Positions 43,446 to 56,005 are shown, counted from the stretch's first letter. The stretch: 64,000 nucleotides of DNA from Symsagittifera roscoffensis (GCF_963678635.1 NC_087063.1:41618759-41682758); one strand, 5' to 3'. The notes: generated from the letters alone by a model not told the origin. Numbers and translations are program-made.

Positions 43446-44593
43446 TAACCAGTGCCTGCACTTAACCCCACGGATAGCAGCATTGGGAGCGAATGCTATC
43501 GAGCAAGGCCCAGTGATGATCAAGAAGAGCCATGCCTATTTAGTGAAGGAGGTGAATCTGGCCGAAATTGCTGAAGATAAATCAGCCGAGTTTGTAAACA
43601 GAGTGTGCCAAGTTACCCTGGAAGCTTTCTGGGCGCAGAAAGTGAAGGGGGAAGAAGGCTTGACCGGACTGATAGCATGCTGGAAGGGCTAGGAGCCGGA
43701 TGGACCGCGTCCTTCTTGGCGAAAATTTACCCAAACTGTTCCCGATATTTAATAAAAGAATTCCTCCAAGCAGTAGTGGGAGTATCGATCGTTGAACTAC
43801 TAGCCTTGTTCGTGACATTTGGAGCAGAAAACTTTGTGAAAGGACCGGTTGTACTGCTCACCGAAGGAATTCAAAACCTGCGATTAGATGGACTTCTAGC
43901 GTTGATTGCAATTACGCGTAAAAACTTGGGAGGGCTGATGAATTTGACGCGCTACCCAGAGCAGATGAGAGAGAATGTGAGGAAACTCGACAGGAAGCGA
44001 GCTACGGATTCCTGGAATAACATAAGAGATTTGAGACATACTCTTATCCAGTACCTCCTGCAGCAGAATCGCTTTGAAACAGGAGAGGATAAAACAATCC
44101 AGAGGGAGGAAGACGTGCGACGACATGTTGGGGGCATGCCCCTGTTAACTGATCCGAGCTTAGCTATGAGGACCGATCCCTTAGCGTTGATCAGAGGAGC
44201 CACGGAGTTCGTGACAGTCATATACGGACCAGCAGTCACGTTTGCGTTCCCTGTGTTAAGATGGAAGCATACAGGAGGTCGGTGCTGCACCTGAACCTCA
44301 TATCAGTAGTGGACGAATGTGCGCTGAATTGGTGTGAGCAGCACGCATTGCGAGAACTCATGAGCGAAGATCTGTTGTTTGCCAAGATATCGGAGCCAGA
44401 GATGACGGTCGTCAACTTCGATGATCACTTCCGTGATCGCATGGGAGAGGTGAACAGAGGGCACATTGAGGTGTTCCCGAAGCTCTGGAACCTAAGGCCC
44501 TATGACAAAACAAATGGCGAGATCACGAGAATTCCTCGACCCACTGCGGCGTACCACAAGGTGAGAGAAGAGACGAAAAGTTGGGTTGATTAA
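43405..44593 (+). pseudogene. Giant element ORF2, third segment (helical, one hydrophobic helix)
   Basis: Three overlapping frames (43405-43692, 43605-44294, 44261-44593) continue one protein across two frameshifts. The segment looks strongly helical. The stretch FLQAVVGVSIVELLALFVTF is hydrophobic enough to span a membrane, but no signal peptide or Env hallmark is seen. PLLTDPSLAMRTDPLALIRGATEF and TFAFPVLRWKH follow. I do not recognise the family. Confidence 0.4.
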
Positions 44594-46051
44594 AAGAAGT
44601 TGCCTGAGGAAATCCCTGAGTTCCCTCTGATAAGAAGGATGTTGCTCGGAGCAGTCTCCGTAGTGCAAACTCCCAGATTGAGAGCGTTTGAGACAAATGA
44701 AAGGAGAGTGGCGAAATTCTCGGAAACGATGGATCCGTGTTTTGTGGGCAGAATGCCGCAGTGTTGCAGCATACGCAATTTGTTTACACGGATCAAGCAA
44801 CGAGAAGGCGGATAAGTAACGCAGCGACTCCGAAGCCTGGAGGATTTGACAAGGAGTGGGCGAAACTGGATCTAGCGCCTATGAAAATGAGAGGCAGAGC
44901 TGAATTACCAGAGTCTTCCCTGATCTTCAAGAGTGTGAAGCCGGAGTTAACGGTGGGAGGAACGCTACAGACGAGAGCTTTGCTAGCACCCTTCGGATAT
45001 GAGGAGGTCAAAATAATCTATGGAGAGGAAGAAGATCTGTCAGCTGGTAAGCTAGTCATAACGAAATTTCCGGAAGGGGCCAGAAGTGAAGAGCAAGGGC
45101 CCTCAAATTCGAAAGAGAAACCAGAAGGAGACGATGGGCAGGGCGGAAGCCGTCAATCGGAAGAACCTATGCAACAGGAACCCGATCAGGCCGAGAAAAG
45201 AGGACAATAAGGCATCAACAGGAGGAGTATCCAGCCTAGACTTCAGTTTCCTCAGTGATTTTGAGAACTGCGCGGATGCGTTGGAGTCGACTGAACCAGC
45301 AGAAGAGGGTACTTCGACGCTAGAACCTCCGTCGGCCTTTATGGAAATGAACCGGAATTTGCCGGAGAGCAGCTCTCCGGGCAATTCTAAAGACAACGAA
45401 CAGGGACTCCTCATGGAATCACCAAGGAGAAGTAGAATAGAAGGCGCTGCCAGAGTACCCTTCTTAGGAACGTTGCCCGAAGAAGATTGGGAGGTGCATC
45501 ACAGGGACCATGAAAATAGGACGGGATGTAGAATGGACAGAGTAGCCTTTATGGAAGAGGTCTGGACGGTAGTTCAGAGCTACGGTACCCAGTCCATTTT
45601 GAAATTAGGTCTCAACCGACCACTAATGCGGGATTTCCTTGACAAACTCGACGAGTGTGAAGGAAGATTGAGTATGTTATTGCTCGACTCAGCCAATGAC
45701 GAAAGTGAGGCAAACTCTCCTATCAAGATGACGCCGCAAGAAGACAAAGGAGAAGTGGTAAACCTGTCAAAAACCCGGAAAGGAACAATGCAGTCAAAAT
45801 TAGTAATTGACAAAATTAATGAAATGAAAATCAAACTGGGCAGCAAGGTGACAATGAGAAAGGAGGAAAAGACGAAGGTGGATTCAGAAATCTTGATAAA
45901 GGCTGTCAAATCAGCGAAAAGAAAGCGAGTCGAAGAAGCTATGGATCTGGCACAAGGTGATGATCGATTGCCTGGCACAGACAGGATGCTGACTGATATA
46001 GCGATGGTGCCACCCATTTTCATGGCAGGAAAAAAGTCAACCGGTTACTAG
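44594..46051 (+). pseudogene. Giant element ORF2, fourth segment (charged)
   Basis: Frames 44600-44815, 44737-45210 and 45086-46051 (the last 321 codons). It is charged and low-complexity in the middle (Glu/Gln/Ser/Pro), then helical with many Lys (AVKSAKRKRVEEAMDLA). A basic cluster KRKR could be a nuclear localisation signal. No domain is recognised. Confidence 0.4.
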
Positions 46052-47290
46052 ACCAAGAAGAGTGACCGCACTCTGACTGGAGCAGTATTAGAAATGGAAA
46101 TACTCAGCCAATGTGGGGAGAGTACTATGAAAGACTTTAAACCGTCTCCCATGAACCATGGAAAAGGAAGTGTTGTAGGACAGCTAGTCCCAGTGGAATA
46201 TAACCGGCTGTCAGTGTCGGGTACTGTATCAATAGATGAACCCGCCAATGGATACATGGAGATGCTGGAATGAAGAAATTCGGCCAGAAGACACTTGATG
46301 GCTCTGGAAGATCCAAGTGCCATGGAAGGTTACTTAGAAACAATGATCCAAGGCACCACCCTGAAGCAGAAAGCATACGGGACTCTGGTATCTTCTGAGA
46401 TGCATACAGAAACGATAGAGCAGTTGGTGACTCTTCCATGGAGAGCGATAGTGTTACGGTTTTTCGAAGAAGACATGAGAACCACGCCGAAGATACACGC
46501 TCTGATAGCAGTGCCTTACGTGAGAACTGAGTTACAACTGAGGTTCGCCTAGTGCATGATCGGACTGATCCGCGGAGAATATGATTCAGAAGAAAGGAAG
46601 AGATGGAAAGAGGAGAAAATGTTCTTAATGACGAGTGTGAGAGATCTGATGACCCAAGAAGGAGCAGCAATAGCGTGCGCAAAGCGGAGAGACGCTCTCT
46701 ATTTCATTCGATTCATGATAGAACAAATGTCAGCGTCAGCATTGAACACCTGTATTAAGATGCTAAAGAAAAGCGATGAACGAGCGAAAGCCTTGCTCTT
46801 GCTAGCACTGCTGGATATGCATCAAAGCAAACCAATGCGAGTGAACATGAAGGAACCCGTGGAACTAGAACCCATGAGGAAAATAGACAAAATAAGGAGA
46901 TTCTCAAACAAAGAGCTGAGGATCACTAAGGAATCCATGGGAGCACTGCCGAAATCCAGTGATTACTGTGGACCAATCAGGAAGAAGTCCTACAGTTACG
47001 TGTGCGGAATCATAGGGATGGCGTACAACCCTTTCCTAAATGAGGACATACGCGATTGTAGTAAATGTAAAATACTCTCAGCGGTTCCGGAGAGAACTAA
47101 AGAAGAGTTAGAGTCGATACTGGGAACGAAGTTCATGGGATGCGCCAGTGGGAACTTCAGTGACTTTGAGAGACAGAAGCAGAAAGGATCAACCGTCACG
47201 GATTACAATGCAGTAGATGAAAATGATGAAGTCCACCGAGTGATGATGGAAGTGGGACCACTACTGGAAGCTTCGGGAAAGCGTAATTGA
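46052..47290 (+). pseudogene. Giant element ORF2, C-terminal segment with Cys pairs
   Basis: Frames 46295-46552 and 46556-47290 (244 codons) are in the same register, separated by a stop at 46550-46552. Before them a stop at 46272-46274 breaks the frame. The C-terminal ~110 residues contain YCGPIRKKSYSYVCGIIGM and DCSKCK, four cysteines that could bind metal, then a Glu/Asp-rich tail. It ends at TGA 47288-47290. Unknown function. Confidence 0.4.
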
Positions 47291-48071
47291 AGGAGCATCA
47301 TGTCAACACATGATGAGTTTCCCTGCCATTGTTTGTTGCAAACATGGTGGTACCCCGGGCGTAGTTGATCTGGGACTGTGGAGAGCTGCTCTCCATGGGT
47401 TTACCCGACTCATCACATCCCATAACGATAGTGATAGTGGGAATTATAATGGCGATAAGTAGTATGCATATAGTGCGTTAGGATCGGGGGGGGGGTTGTC
47501 ATACATGGATGACCATTAGGTATAAATCATAATGGTCACCATGTATTAAATGATCAGCAATGCTCACCGTGTAATAATCCTAATTGTCACCATGTATAAT
47601 TTTATACCTAATGGTCACTATGTAATAATACTAATTGTCACCATGTATAATTTTATACCTAATAGTCATCATGTAAAACTTCGGTATATTATTGAGTATG
47701 GAACGGGAATGGAATTAGGTTTTGGTCGGTGCATGTTTTCCCTTCTAAAGTTTGTGGTGTTGGTTTGTTTACATGTAAAATGACGTTATATACCTATTAT
47801 ATGCGACCAAACTATATGGTATATAGGAAAGCACTAGATTTTGGCAGCGTAGCTTAACTGTTGGCTGCGGTGAACGATTTCCTTCAAAAATGCATGTTTT
47901 ATTACTGAATCTCGAAGAAAGCAAAACTCGTCAAGTGCGGCGGCCGCCACCTCTATTTAGGCAAAAATCAATTTGACCGAAATAAGAATGAAAAATTTCG
48001 TTCAGCCAAATGAAGGTAAAAACAAAGAAAAATTACGAAACACTGAAAACTCTAAAATAATGAAATTGGCT
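47291..48071. other. 3' flank of giant element; small hairpins and short repeats
   Basis: Non-coding. CATCATGT and ACATGATG form a short hairpin at about 47297-47316, and TGGAGAG with CTCTCCA another near 47380-47396. A run of G lies at 47486-47495. A GC patch GCGGCGGCCGCCACC lies near 47938. The 3' LTR should be here if one exists, but no matching 5' copy was found. Confidence 0.4.
47511..47676 (+). repeat. Short tandem repeat of TAATGGTCACCATGTA type, with 16-bp inverted copy
   Basis: The core TAAT-GTCACCATGTA recurs about six times between 47528 and 47676. The last two full units are 51 bp apart (47609 to 47660). GACCATTAGGTATAAA at 47511-47526 is the exact reverse complement of 47601-47616. 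A 77-codon frame at 47550-47783 runs through the repeats and is not a gene. Confidence 0.8.
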
Positions 48072-49584
48072 TAAAAATTTCGACATTTCCAATTTCGGTG
48101 TCTACAGGAGACTGAAAAAACTTCTAAAATCTATGACAAAAGCTTTGATTTAATAGAAAGGTTGAAAGAGCTAATAAAATGAGGTGGGTAAAGATCTTGA
48201 AAAACGAGAACACTGATGAAAACCAAAATGGCCGATTAATTTTGCTGCAGCCATTTCTAAGACTTGCATATACCACTTTTTATAGTAAAAAGGAAACAAT
48301 TTTCGGGGCTTCTAGAAAACGTTTAGTTTTTCCTATTAACTTTTTTATGCTAACAGAAATTTTGAAAATTTTCATCAAAGCGGACCTAGAAACTGGGGGA
48401 AAACTGTTATTTGTATCCATCGAATAAAGCAGGTGAAAACTTATTTGCGACTTTTAAGGAAAGCAGTTATTCAAATTAGAGCAAATTCAATCGGGAAAGA
48501 CTGAACACAAACTAAGACAAGTTATGGATACAAACTCAAAAATTGATATGAACTCGGAGTTATAATTAGAGCATCCAAAATTTTTGATTTTTCCATTAAA
48601 AGAATATGCAATTAAATAATTTTTAATTTGATACTACAATCTAGTCAACTGTTCTCAGTATCTTCTAATTAACTCAATTTGGCTTTAGCAAGAGCTTTCT
48701 ATTCAAAACTTTGAAGCGCTATCAGTTATTATCAGTGATTAACCCTCTGTTCAACAAATTAAATTTTGAGTTTTTTAATATAAATCTGATCTTTTGAATG
48801 TTTCCTTGATTACGCTATTGTCTCTCAAAATACGGTGGCTTTTTGACCAAAATATTTGATTATTCATCTGCAACTAATTGTGTTATCAAGAGTTCAACCT
48901 TTCTTTCAATATATGTTTGAGGTGATCACTACTAGCAGTATCAAAACAGTTCGCATCATGAAATTTCTTCTCATTTTTGCATCGATATTGGTCTTCTCTA
49001 TTAACAAAACATGTCTTCGAAAAACGGTTAGTTGTTTGAAATTTTAAGATAAAAAATCAAGCCTTATCATCAACACTCTACCTGAATGTTCGGATTCCGT
49101 CAGGATGATAGCTGTTTCACACTAAACAACGCTTTCACACCAATTTGGCTACAGCAGTTTCCGAAAACTTGTAAGTGCCATTTTCTAGTTTCAATGCATT
49201 TCGATAAACGTCAATTATGTTGTGTTATCTTCAGCTAGAACGACTAACAAAGACATGTTTAATTTGACAATAAAAAGTTTGTTAGACAGTTCACTTTGAG
49301 GAATTAAAATTTTGAGCCTCAATGCAGAAAGACTTGCTATTCATTTCAAAGAAAAAAGGCGTAAGCATTTTGAGCTATTTCATAAAAAGCTCTATCGACG
49401 AATGTAAAAAAAGTGGTACTGACTGTTTATCTGATTACACAATTGCTTCACTTCTGTGGGTTTATAACTTTGATTCAAAATAATGATTTTTCAAATGAAA
49501 ACCATTGAAAATTTGTGGTTTTTAGAGATTGATCAATCATCCTTCAAATATACAGTACCTGTCACTGAGACTTTGCTCGCTTAC

Positions 49585-49719
49585 CGTCTTCAGCTCTACC
49601 AGCCGCATGTCTGCACGATCAATGATTTTCCTCAATAAACCATAAATTTTTTCTAATAAGTTTCTTATCGTAATTTTTACATCTATGAGTAAAAGTTCAT
49701 CAAACACTTTGGACTCCAT
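49585..49719 (-). CDS. Candidate first coding exon (45 codons) in left arm
   Basis: On the minus strand an ATG opens MESKVFDELLLIDVKITIRN and runs 45 codons, Leu/Ile/Arg-rich with helical heptad spacing. It then meets ACG|GTAAGC, a strong splice donor, in phase 0. The mirrored copy at 62316-62449 has a one-base deletion. No family recognised and no downstream exon identified. It could be a small host exon, a transposon exon, or chance. Composition is less AT-rich than the flanks. Confidence 0.3.
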
Positions 49720-50289
49720 GCTGTCTCCAATTGGACTTGATTGATGCTTCCATCGACAAAATTTTGTGAAAACTTACTGATCTTTCTTGTTACAATTTTG
49801 AAACATTTTTCATAATCCTTGACTGCAGATAAATTGAAATTATCAATGCAACATATGCCACTTTTTCAAAGTGAAATGTTCATAATGAGGATACCTGGAA
49901 GATCAAATATTTCACGGAAAACTTTTTTTAAAAAATTATCAAATTGTTTTGCAAATCAAGAAAACGAAAAAAAAAACTGTCATTCTAGTGTCTAGTTGAT
50001 TATTCTAGAATATTCGAGATACTTAAGAAGAAAGATAAAAAAGATTTGGATTGAGTTACATATATACTTTTATATGAAATAAATTAAATGATTACAACTA
50101 AACTCAAACATATATACCCCACCAAACATATAAAGCTGCATACTTGTAAAGATAAAAAACATAAACACATTTTCATAAGTTGCAAACTTAAATGCATACT
50201 CACAAAAAACAGTCATGCGTATTTTATTACAAACATACGTTTATTCATACACAATTAAATACTTACATAAAGTTAATCATGCAAACTTA

Positions 50290-50470
50290 CATTCAAAAAC
50301 AATGACGTACACACTTACTGAATACAAACATACATACATGTATACATAAGTACAAACTTACTTAAACACATACATACATGCATACATAGATACATACATA
50401 CAAACTTACATGTATACATACATATATAAAGTTACTTAGAGACATTCATACAACCATACGTACATAATTA
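50290..50470. repeat. TACA/CATA-rich microsatellite-like region, left arm
   Basis: Irregular runs of TACATACA with ACTTACAT variants. The mirrored region is about 61570-61750 as TGTATGTA runs. Confidence 0.7.
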
Positions 50471-50559
50471 CATACATATATGCAAAAATACTTCTATACA
50501 TACAAACACTCAAAAATGAAGTCTTACATAAAGGTATGAATACAAACGTACATAGTCTT

Positions 50560-52320
50560 ATACATAAGAAGAAGGCAAATAAACTACCATACAAAAATAA
50601 ATTTTACATACTTGCTTACATGCTTTTAAACCTGCAACCAATTATACGAAAATTTCGCTTTTACACATGCAAAGATTTTGACTTAATATTTCTGCTGACC
50701 TTTACAATAGAACCACATTTAAACACACAAACCAGCTTAATTTCACTTCACACTTTCAAGACGAATATATACACACATTCAGACAAAAAGAGTCAGGCAT
50801 TAGAGACTGGCATTCATGCGTCTTTACATACAATCATATAAACGTGTTTTTCATACTCATATACGAAAATGCATAAGTACTTAACTACGAACAGACATGG
50901 TTCGTACTATACAAGCATGTTACGACTCATGTGTACACACTTTCCTTTTAAACAGGCATGAAACTTCAATCATAAGTTTGTACAATTTGCAAACAAGCAA
51001 ATTTTAAAATATTTTTAAACTGAAAAACATACATTGATACAAAATAATTGCTGGTCTTCATTCACTCACTCAAGGGGACATGCATTCAAGAATTCTTACT
51101 TACATAGAAACATACAAATATACATTTGAAAACATACAAACTTGTAAATACTCAAATAGTATGTGCATACATGATTAAGTACATTTATAAATGCAAAAAA
51201 TTGTACACTTTTACATAGATACATACAGTTTACATAGATAGACACACACGCAAGTTTTGCTTACATACATGCAAAGATTTCACTTATTAGTTCTGCTGAC
51301 CTTTAAAATACAAGCACATGTAAACACACAAGTCAACTTGCATTCACTTCACACTTTCAAGACTAATTTATACACACATTCAGACAAAAAGAATCACGCA
51401 TTACAGACTGGCATTCATATGTCTTTACATAAAATCATATAAACGTGCCTTTCATACTCATATACGAATATGTATAAGAACATGCCTACAAAAAGACATG
51501 GAATGTACTTTACAAGCATGCAACTACTCATGTGTACACACTTTCTGTTTAAACAGACATAAAACTTCAATCATAAGTTTGTACAATTTGCAAACCAGCT
51601 AACTTTTAAAAGCTTTTAAACTGAAAAACATACATTGATACAAAATAATTGCTGGTCTTCATTCACTCAATCAAGCGGAATGGCTTTCGAGAATTCTTAT
51701 TTACATAAAAACATACAAATATACATAACTGCTAAATACTCAAATGAAAACACACAAATAGTATGTGCATACATGATTAATTACATTTATACATGCAAAA
51801 AATTGTACACTTTTTCATAGATACATACAGTTTACATAAGTAGACACACACGCAACTTTTGTTTACATACATGCAAAGATTTTACTTATTAGTTCTGCTG
51901 ACCTTTGAAATACAAACACCTGTAAACACACAAACCAACTTGCATTCACTTCACACATTCAGACAAAACGAATCACGCAATACAGACTGGCATTCATACG
52001 TCTTTATATTCAATCATATAACCGTGCCTTTCATACTGATATACGAATATGCAGAAATACTTGACTAAAAACATACATTGGTTGAAAAAATATGCTTGTA
52101 TTCATTCACTCAATCAAGCGGACATGCAGTCAAGAGTTCTTACATACATAAAAACATACAAATTTACATAACTTCTAAATACTCAAATGAGTACACACAA
52201 ACAGTATGTACATACATGATTAATTAAATTTAAACATGCAAAAAGTTGTACACTTTTACATAGATACATACAGTTTACATATATACACACATATGCAAAG
52301 CATATGTGCGTACATATATA
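50560..52320 (+). repeat. ~600-bp tandem repeat, three copies, left arm
   Basis: CATGCAAAGATTT...CTGCTGACCTTT recurs at about 50668, 51270 and 51871, about 601 bp apart. The string GATACATACAGTTTACAT recurs at about 51222, 51822 and 52264. The last spacing is about 160 bp shorter, so the third unit carries an internal deletion. The units are diverged at roughly the 10% level by eye. Short Thr/His/Tyr frames in each unit are translations of the repeat. Confidence 0.8.
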
Positions 52321-53739
52321 CTATGCTTATAGTATCTTGTCTAACTTTCAAGAAAAACTAGAAACATTAGTAAAATTCAAGTTAGGTTATAGTTATTCTT
52401 CTAGTTACAATTGGTTTGGTTTAAACGCGCATAAGGAAAAAAATTGTACTCATACTTACAAACACATCAACTTGCATACATACACGCATACACAAAAAGT
52501 ATTTTTTCTTGCATTTGTTTATAGATTACCAGAAGTATTCACACAAAAAAATATATTCATTACGTTTTACGTATGACTATATTCAAATACAGTCAAACCT
52601 ACATACACACTTTGATTTTTACAATGCAAATGTCGCAAGCAGAGATTTGCAAAGAAATGCCAGCTTTCAGCCAACTCATCTACACCATTTAGCAATGTTG
52701 TTCATCTTTGAAAAAATTAAAAAGGGCGATAAACAATTTTTTAATATGTCTGTTGATCTCCCAAACGAATTTTCCAACGGTATCAAACTTCAACTCAAAA
52801 TTGACCAGTGAGTCATGAGAAGCGCTTTTAGTGGTCAGAAGAAAAAATCGAGGCTTACTAACTTTCATAACACGGGAAAATTCCAAAACAAATTATTGAA
52901 AGTTTTTTGATGGACGGTCCGCATAGAGTTTTTTGACATATAGAAAATTGATTTCAAGTAATTATTTAGTTTTGTACAGAAAATTTAAGACAGTGGAAAT
53001 TTTGGTTCAAAAAAAAAATTAGCCATTGTTCTAAGAATTGTAATCTTTTTAAAAAAAACTTTGTTTTTTGATTCATTTGTTAGTTCTGTAGTTTGATATA
53101 TCTTCAGTTGACGATTAAGCTGCAGGTTTAACCGTACGCCAAAAAACATTGACTAGAGTTGCACATTATGTTGTTTTCTCGCTAAACCATCAAAACTTTT
53201 TTTTGTTTGAAAAAATATATTTGGTTCTGAAAAAGCTATTCAATACAGGTTCAACTGTTCTTTTTTTTCATCTTTTTCCCCCGTTTTTATGCAATATCGA
53301 TAGTTTGAGCTATAGTATCTTAGAAAATAATCTTTTAACTATGATAAAATTAACGGTAAAGGGTATGTTTTAGAGAAAACAAAAGTTGTTCTAAGCTGAT
53401 ATTCAGCTCATTTTTTCAGTAATAAAGAAAACTTTCAGTAGTTTTTTGAATTTGTGCAAAATAAACAACCCAATCTTTTTTTGCGATTTTGAATTTTCTC
53501 GAACGACTGTTTTTTAGACATGACTCTAAATGAAACACAAGTTTTTTATAATTTTAAAGAATTAGGAGCAAAAAAAATTTTGTTCTTTTTGTTTTATTTA
53601 ATTTGGATTACAAAACAAACAGCTAAACATTAATAAATTCAACTTAACTATTTGAAAAAAAAGCAACACAAAACAGACTGAAAACTTTTCAATTGACGCA
53701 ACGTATAACAGAGATTGATGCGTTCCGATCCTTTTTCTT

Positions 53740-53960
53740 GTTTTTTGCGAGCAACTGGCGTTTACATTTGGCTAATATCGGTTGTCTGCCTACTGCACCA
53801 AGGGCTCACTGTTAGACTGATTTCTGCAACGAGAGTAACAAGGTGAAGCTGGTGGCTCCATTTCCAGGCCGACTTGGGCCTCTCGACTTCCTGGGAAGAT
53901 CCAAATTGTCTCTATGAAAGAGGAATGCGCTCATAAGGAGATGAGTAAATCTAGATCCTT
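53740..53960. other. GC-richer conserved island inside left arm
   Basis: A stretch of about 200 bp has higher complexity and GC than the rest of the arm. It is almost unchanged in the right arm (about 58080-58300). A minus-direction string resembling the 5' half of a tRNA (GTGCAGTAGGCAG) is present, but no B box or cloverleaf. A frame of about 28 codons (PFPGRLGPLDFLGRSKL) ends at a stop. Nature unknown. Confidence 0.3.
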
Positions 53961-56005
53961 GATTAGCATAACTTTTGCTATTTGCGCTGAATTGATGATA
54001 TAAACTCCGATGATCAAAAATTATCTTTTCTGATGGCGTTTTAAACCATATTTAACTAAATTTTTTAAATATATAAATGCAAAAAGATAACCTAAATGGA
54101 AAATATGTAATTTAGAGTGATCCAATTATCATTATTTGAATTTAATTGTTGTCTAATAAGGAAAGAAAAACTCCAGGAGCAGTCTTTTCAAAAATAATAC
54201 GTTCTTGAGCGGAATCAGTCAAAACTTACACATACAGTTTTTTAAGGTTTTGCGGTAACAGAGAGCAAACATTGAATTGAAACGGGTAAAATTATGAATC
54301 AAATGATGAAAGCACGTGCCTGCAGAGGCGTTGTTATTGCGCTAAAAACAGAACAAGTCTTATCATGAATTGGAAATGAAATAGCTGATAAATGCTTTGT
54401 TTTGTATAATCAAGACCACATCTTTTGTAACTTTTGATAGTAATTTTATCGAGTCTTCTTCAAATTGAACACTTTCGGACAAGTATTAAAACGCAGCATA
54501 GTTTTGGGCTCACTTTCATATCTTGTATTCAGCGGCTAATCTAAAATGAACACATAAATTTCCTTATGTCTGATTGAGATTTATGATTGGGTATAGATGT
54601 CAGTCCACAACCAGAAAGTTTTTCAAAAAGAAACCCTTTACATTTTAACCTGATCTAGTCTTACCAGAATTTGTTTATCTGCTGGGAAACTTATCCCATT
54701 TGGCTACGCTGTGTATGATCTATCACTGGCTGATAAGCGAATGGTTCGAATAAACTTGAATTTATGTACATAAGTCCGTGTTTGATTTTTTACGCGTGTT
54801 TATCGGTATGTGTAATTGTTAATTTTTATGTATATATGTTCAGAAGTGTAACAATAGCTAAGAGTTAAGCCACAAATCAAATTCAATGTAGCTTTAATTC
54901 CAGATTAGTCGAGATTTTCTAGAACATTTTACTAGGTGTTGTATCTGTACTATGTTAAACCAGATACTACAAAGTAAAATAATTATGTGTAAATTGTGTG
55001 CATTGCATGATCAATATTTACTTGCTTTACGGTTTGCTTGTATTGGAAATGTTATATCAGAAAAGATGTACAAACATGTTGTTCCAAAACGTTTTCGAAT
55101 CAATTTAGGATAAAAAAATGTAATTGGAAATAAAATTCGATGTCAAAATCAATCCAAATTCTTATTTTTATTTCTCTTCATTCTTCTAGATTGTTTCACC
55201 AGATGCTAAGTGGGTACAGATTATCAATCAAATTTGGATACGTAAAAATAGTGCGTGTAAATAGGCATTTTAATCAGTTTTTATTTGTAAATTTAAGCAC
55301 GATTAATGTCTACTTTGTATGTTTTTGGTTATATACATTTGTTTATAATGATTCATATGTATAAAGTTACTTATGCGATCAAAAATATGCCATCAGAAGT
55401 GCCCTTTTAAATAGAAAAACAATTCATCTCATACTTTTTTGCTGCTCTTGATTTCTGAATAGTTCACCACATACTAAAAATTACCAAATACAACATTAAA
55501 ACGAATTTTTATGGCTACATAGACATATAGTGTGTGATATAGTTTTACAAAACTTATCATTAGTTTCTTAACCTGTAACACATTCCTGCTCTATGTTGAT
55601 AATCTGGCCACACGTTGATCTTACTGTTGTTGTCAATATCAATTTTGCTTAAAATTTAATCTGTTAAACAAGGCTAGATTTTATATACATGCCCTTCATT
55701 AGCAGGTTTTAATTTTTTTTTCAGTTTTTTTTATCTTTGATAAATCAGATGATTGCACGTTTTGCCCAAAATTCACACATAAGCTGCAGTTGTTAACTTA
55801 AATGCAATCATTGTTCGTGAAGTTTTGCCACATATACTTTCAAAAAATTGTACTCAATTATCTATCTATCAAATTAACATTTTAAAAATTCGCTCGATAA
55901 TCCTTAAATTTTTCTGTTCCAATCTTGACCTAGCCTCAATCGGTAAACCGGTGTTTTTATTGTTGGGATGATAGTTAAGCCATACCGACTACACCAGTGA
56001 GGGGC

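Larger units (their letters stand above)
29999..47290 (+). mobile_element. Giant Ty3/Gypsy-like retroelement with two ORF series, macro-like and SGNH-like modules
   Basis: All coding segments lie on the plus strand with similar composition, GC-richer than the flanks. The order is gag, protease, RT, RNase H, linker, integrase remnant, macro-like module, poly(A)/gap, ORF2 N-terminus, SGNH-like hydrolase, an inserted second copy of RT/RNase H/linker, then about 5.2 kb of unrecognised ORF2 sequence. Without the insertion, ORF2 spans about 6.2 kb. Frameshifts and stops are numerous, so the copy is inactive. Usual Ty3/Gypsy elements are 5-7 kb internally; this is about 15 kb before counting the integrase deletion. 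LTRs were not located, so outer limits are those of coding sequence only. Confidence 0.7.
48072..56005 (+). repeat. Left arm of giant inverted repeat (at least 7.9 kb)
   Basis: This arm is the reverse complement of 56033-64000, with symmetry centre near 56,019; for example CATACCGACTACACCAGTGAG at 55981 pairs with its complement ending at 56057. The outermost bases of the window at 64000 match about 48072, so the true end is not visible. In a stretch compared by eye (53820-54030 against the right arm) I counted about three differences in 200 bases; the centre is more diverged. No transposon protein is encoded. Contents: exon-like segment at 49.6 kb, TACA-rich DNA, ~600-bp repeats, and a GC-richer island at 53.75-53.95 kb. 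Confidence 0.95.

Noticed and set aside
43605-44294. Envelope glycoprotein in ORF2
   Set aside because: One hydrophobic helix is present, but no signal peptide, furin-type site or Cys-rich ectodomain pattern, so an env call is not supported.
46137-46682. 181-codon minus-strand frame and similar reverse frames over 30-47 kb
   Set aside because: They are shadows of the plus-strand retroelement coding frames; no motif is visible in reverse.
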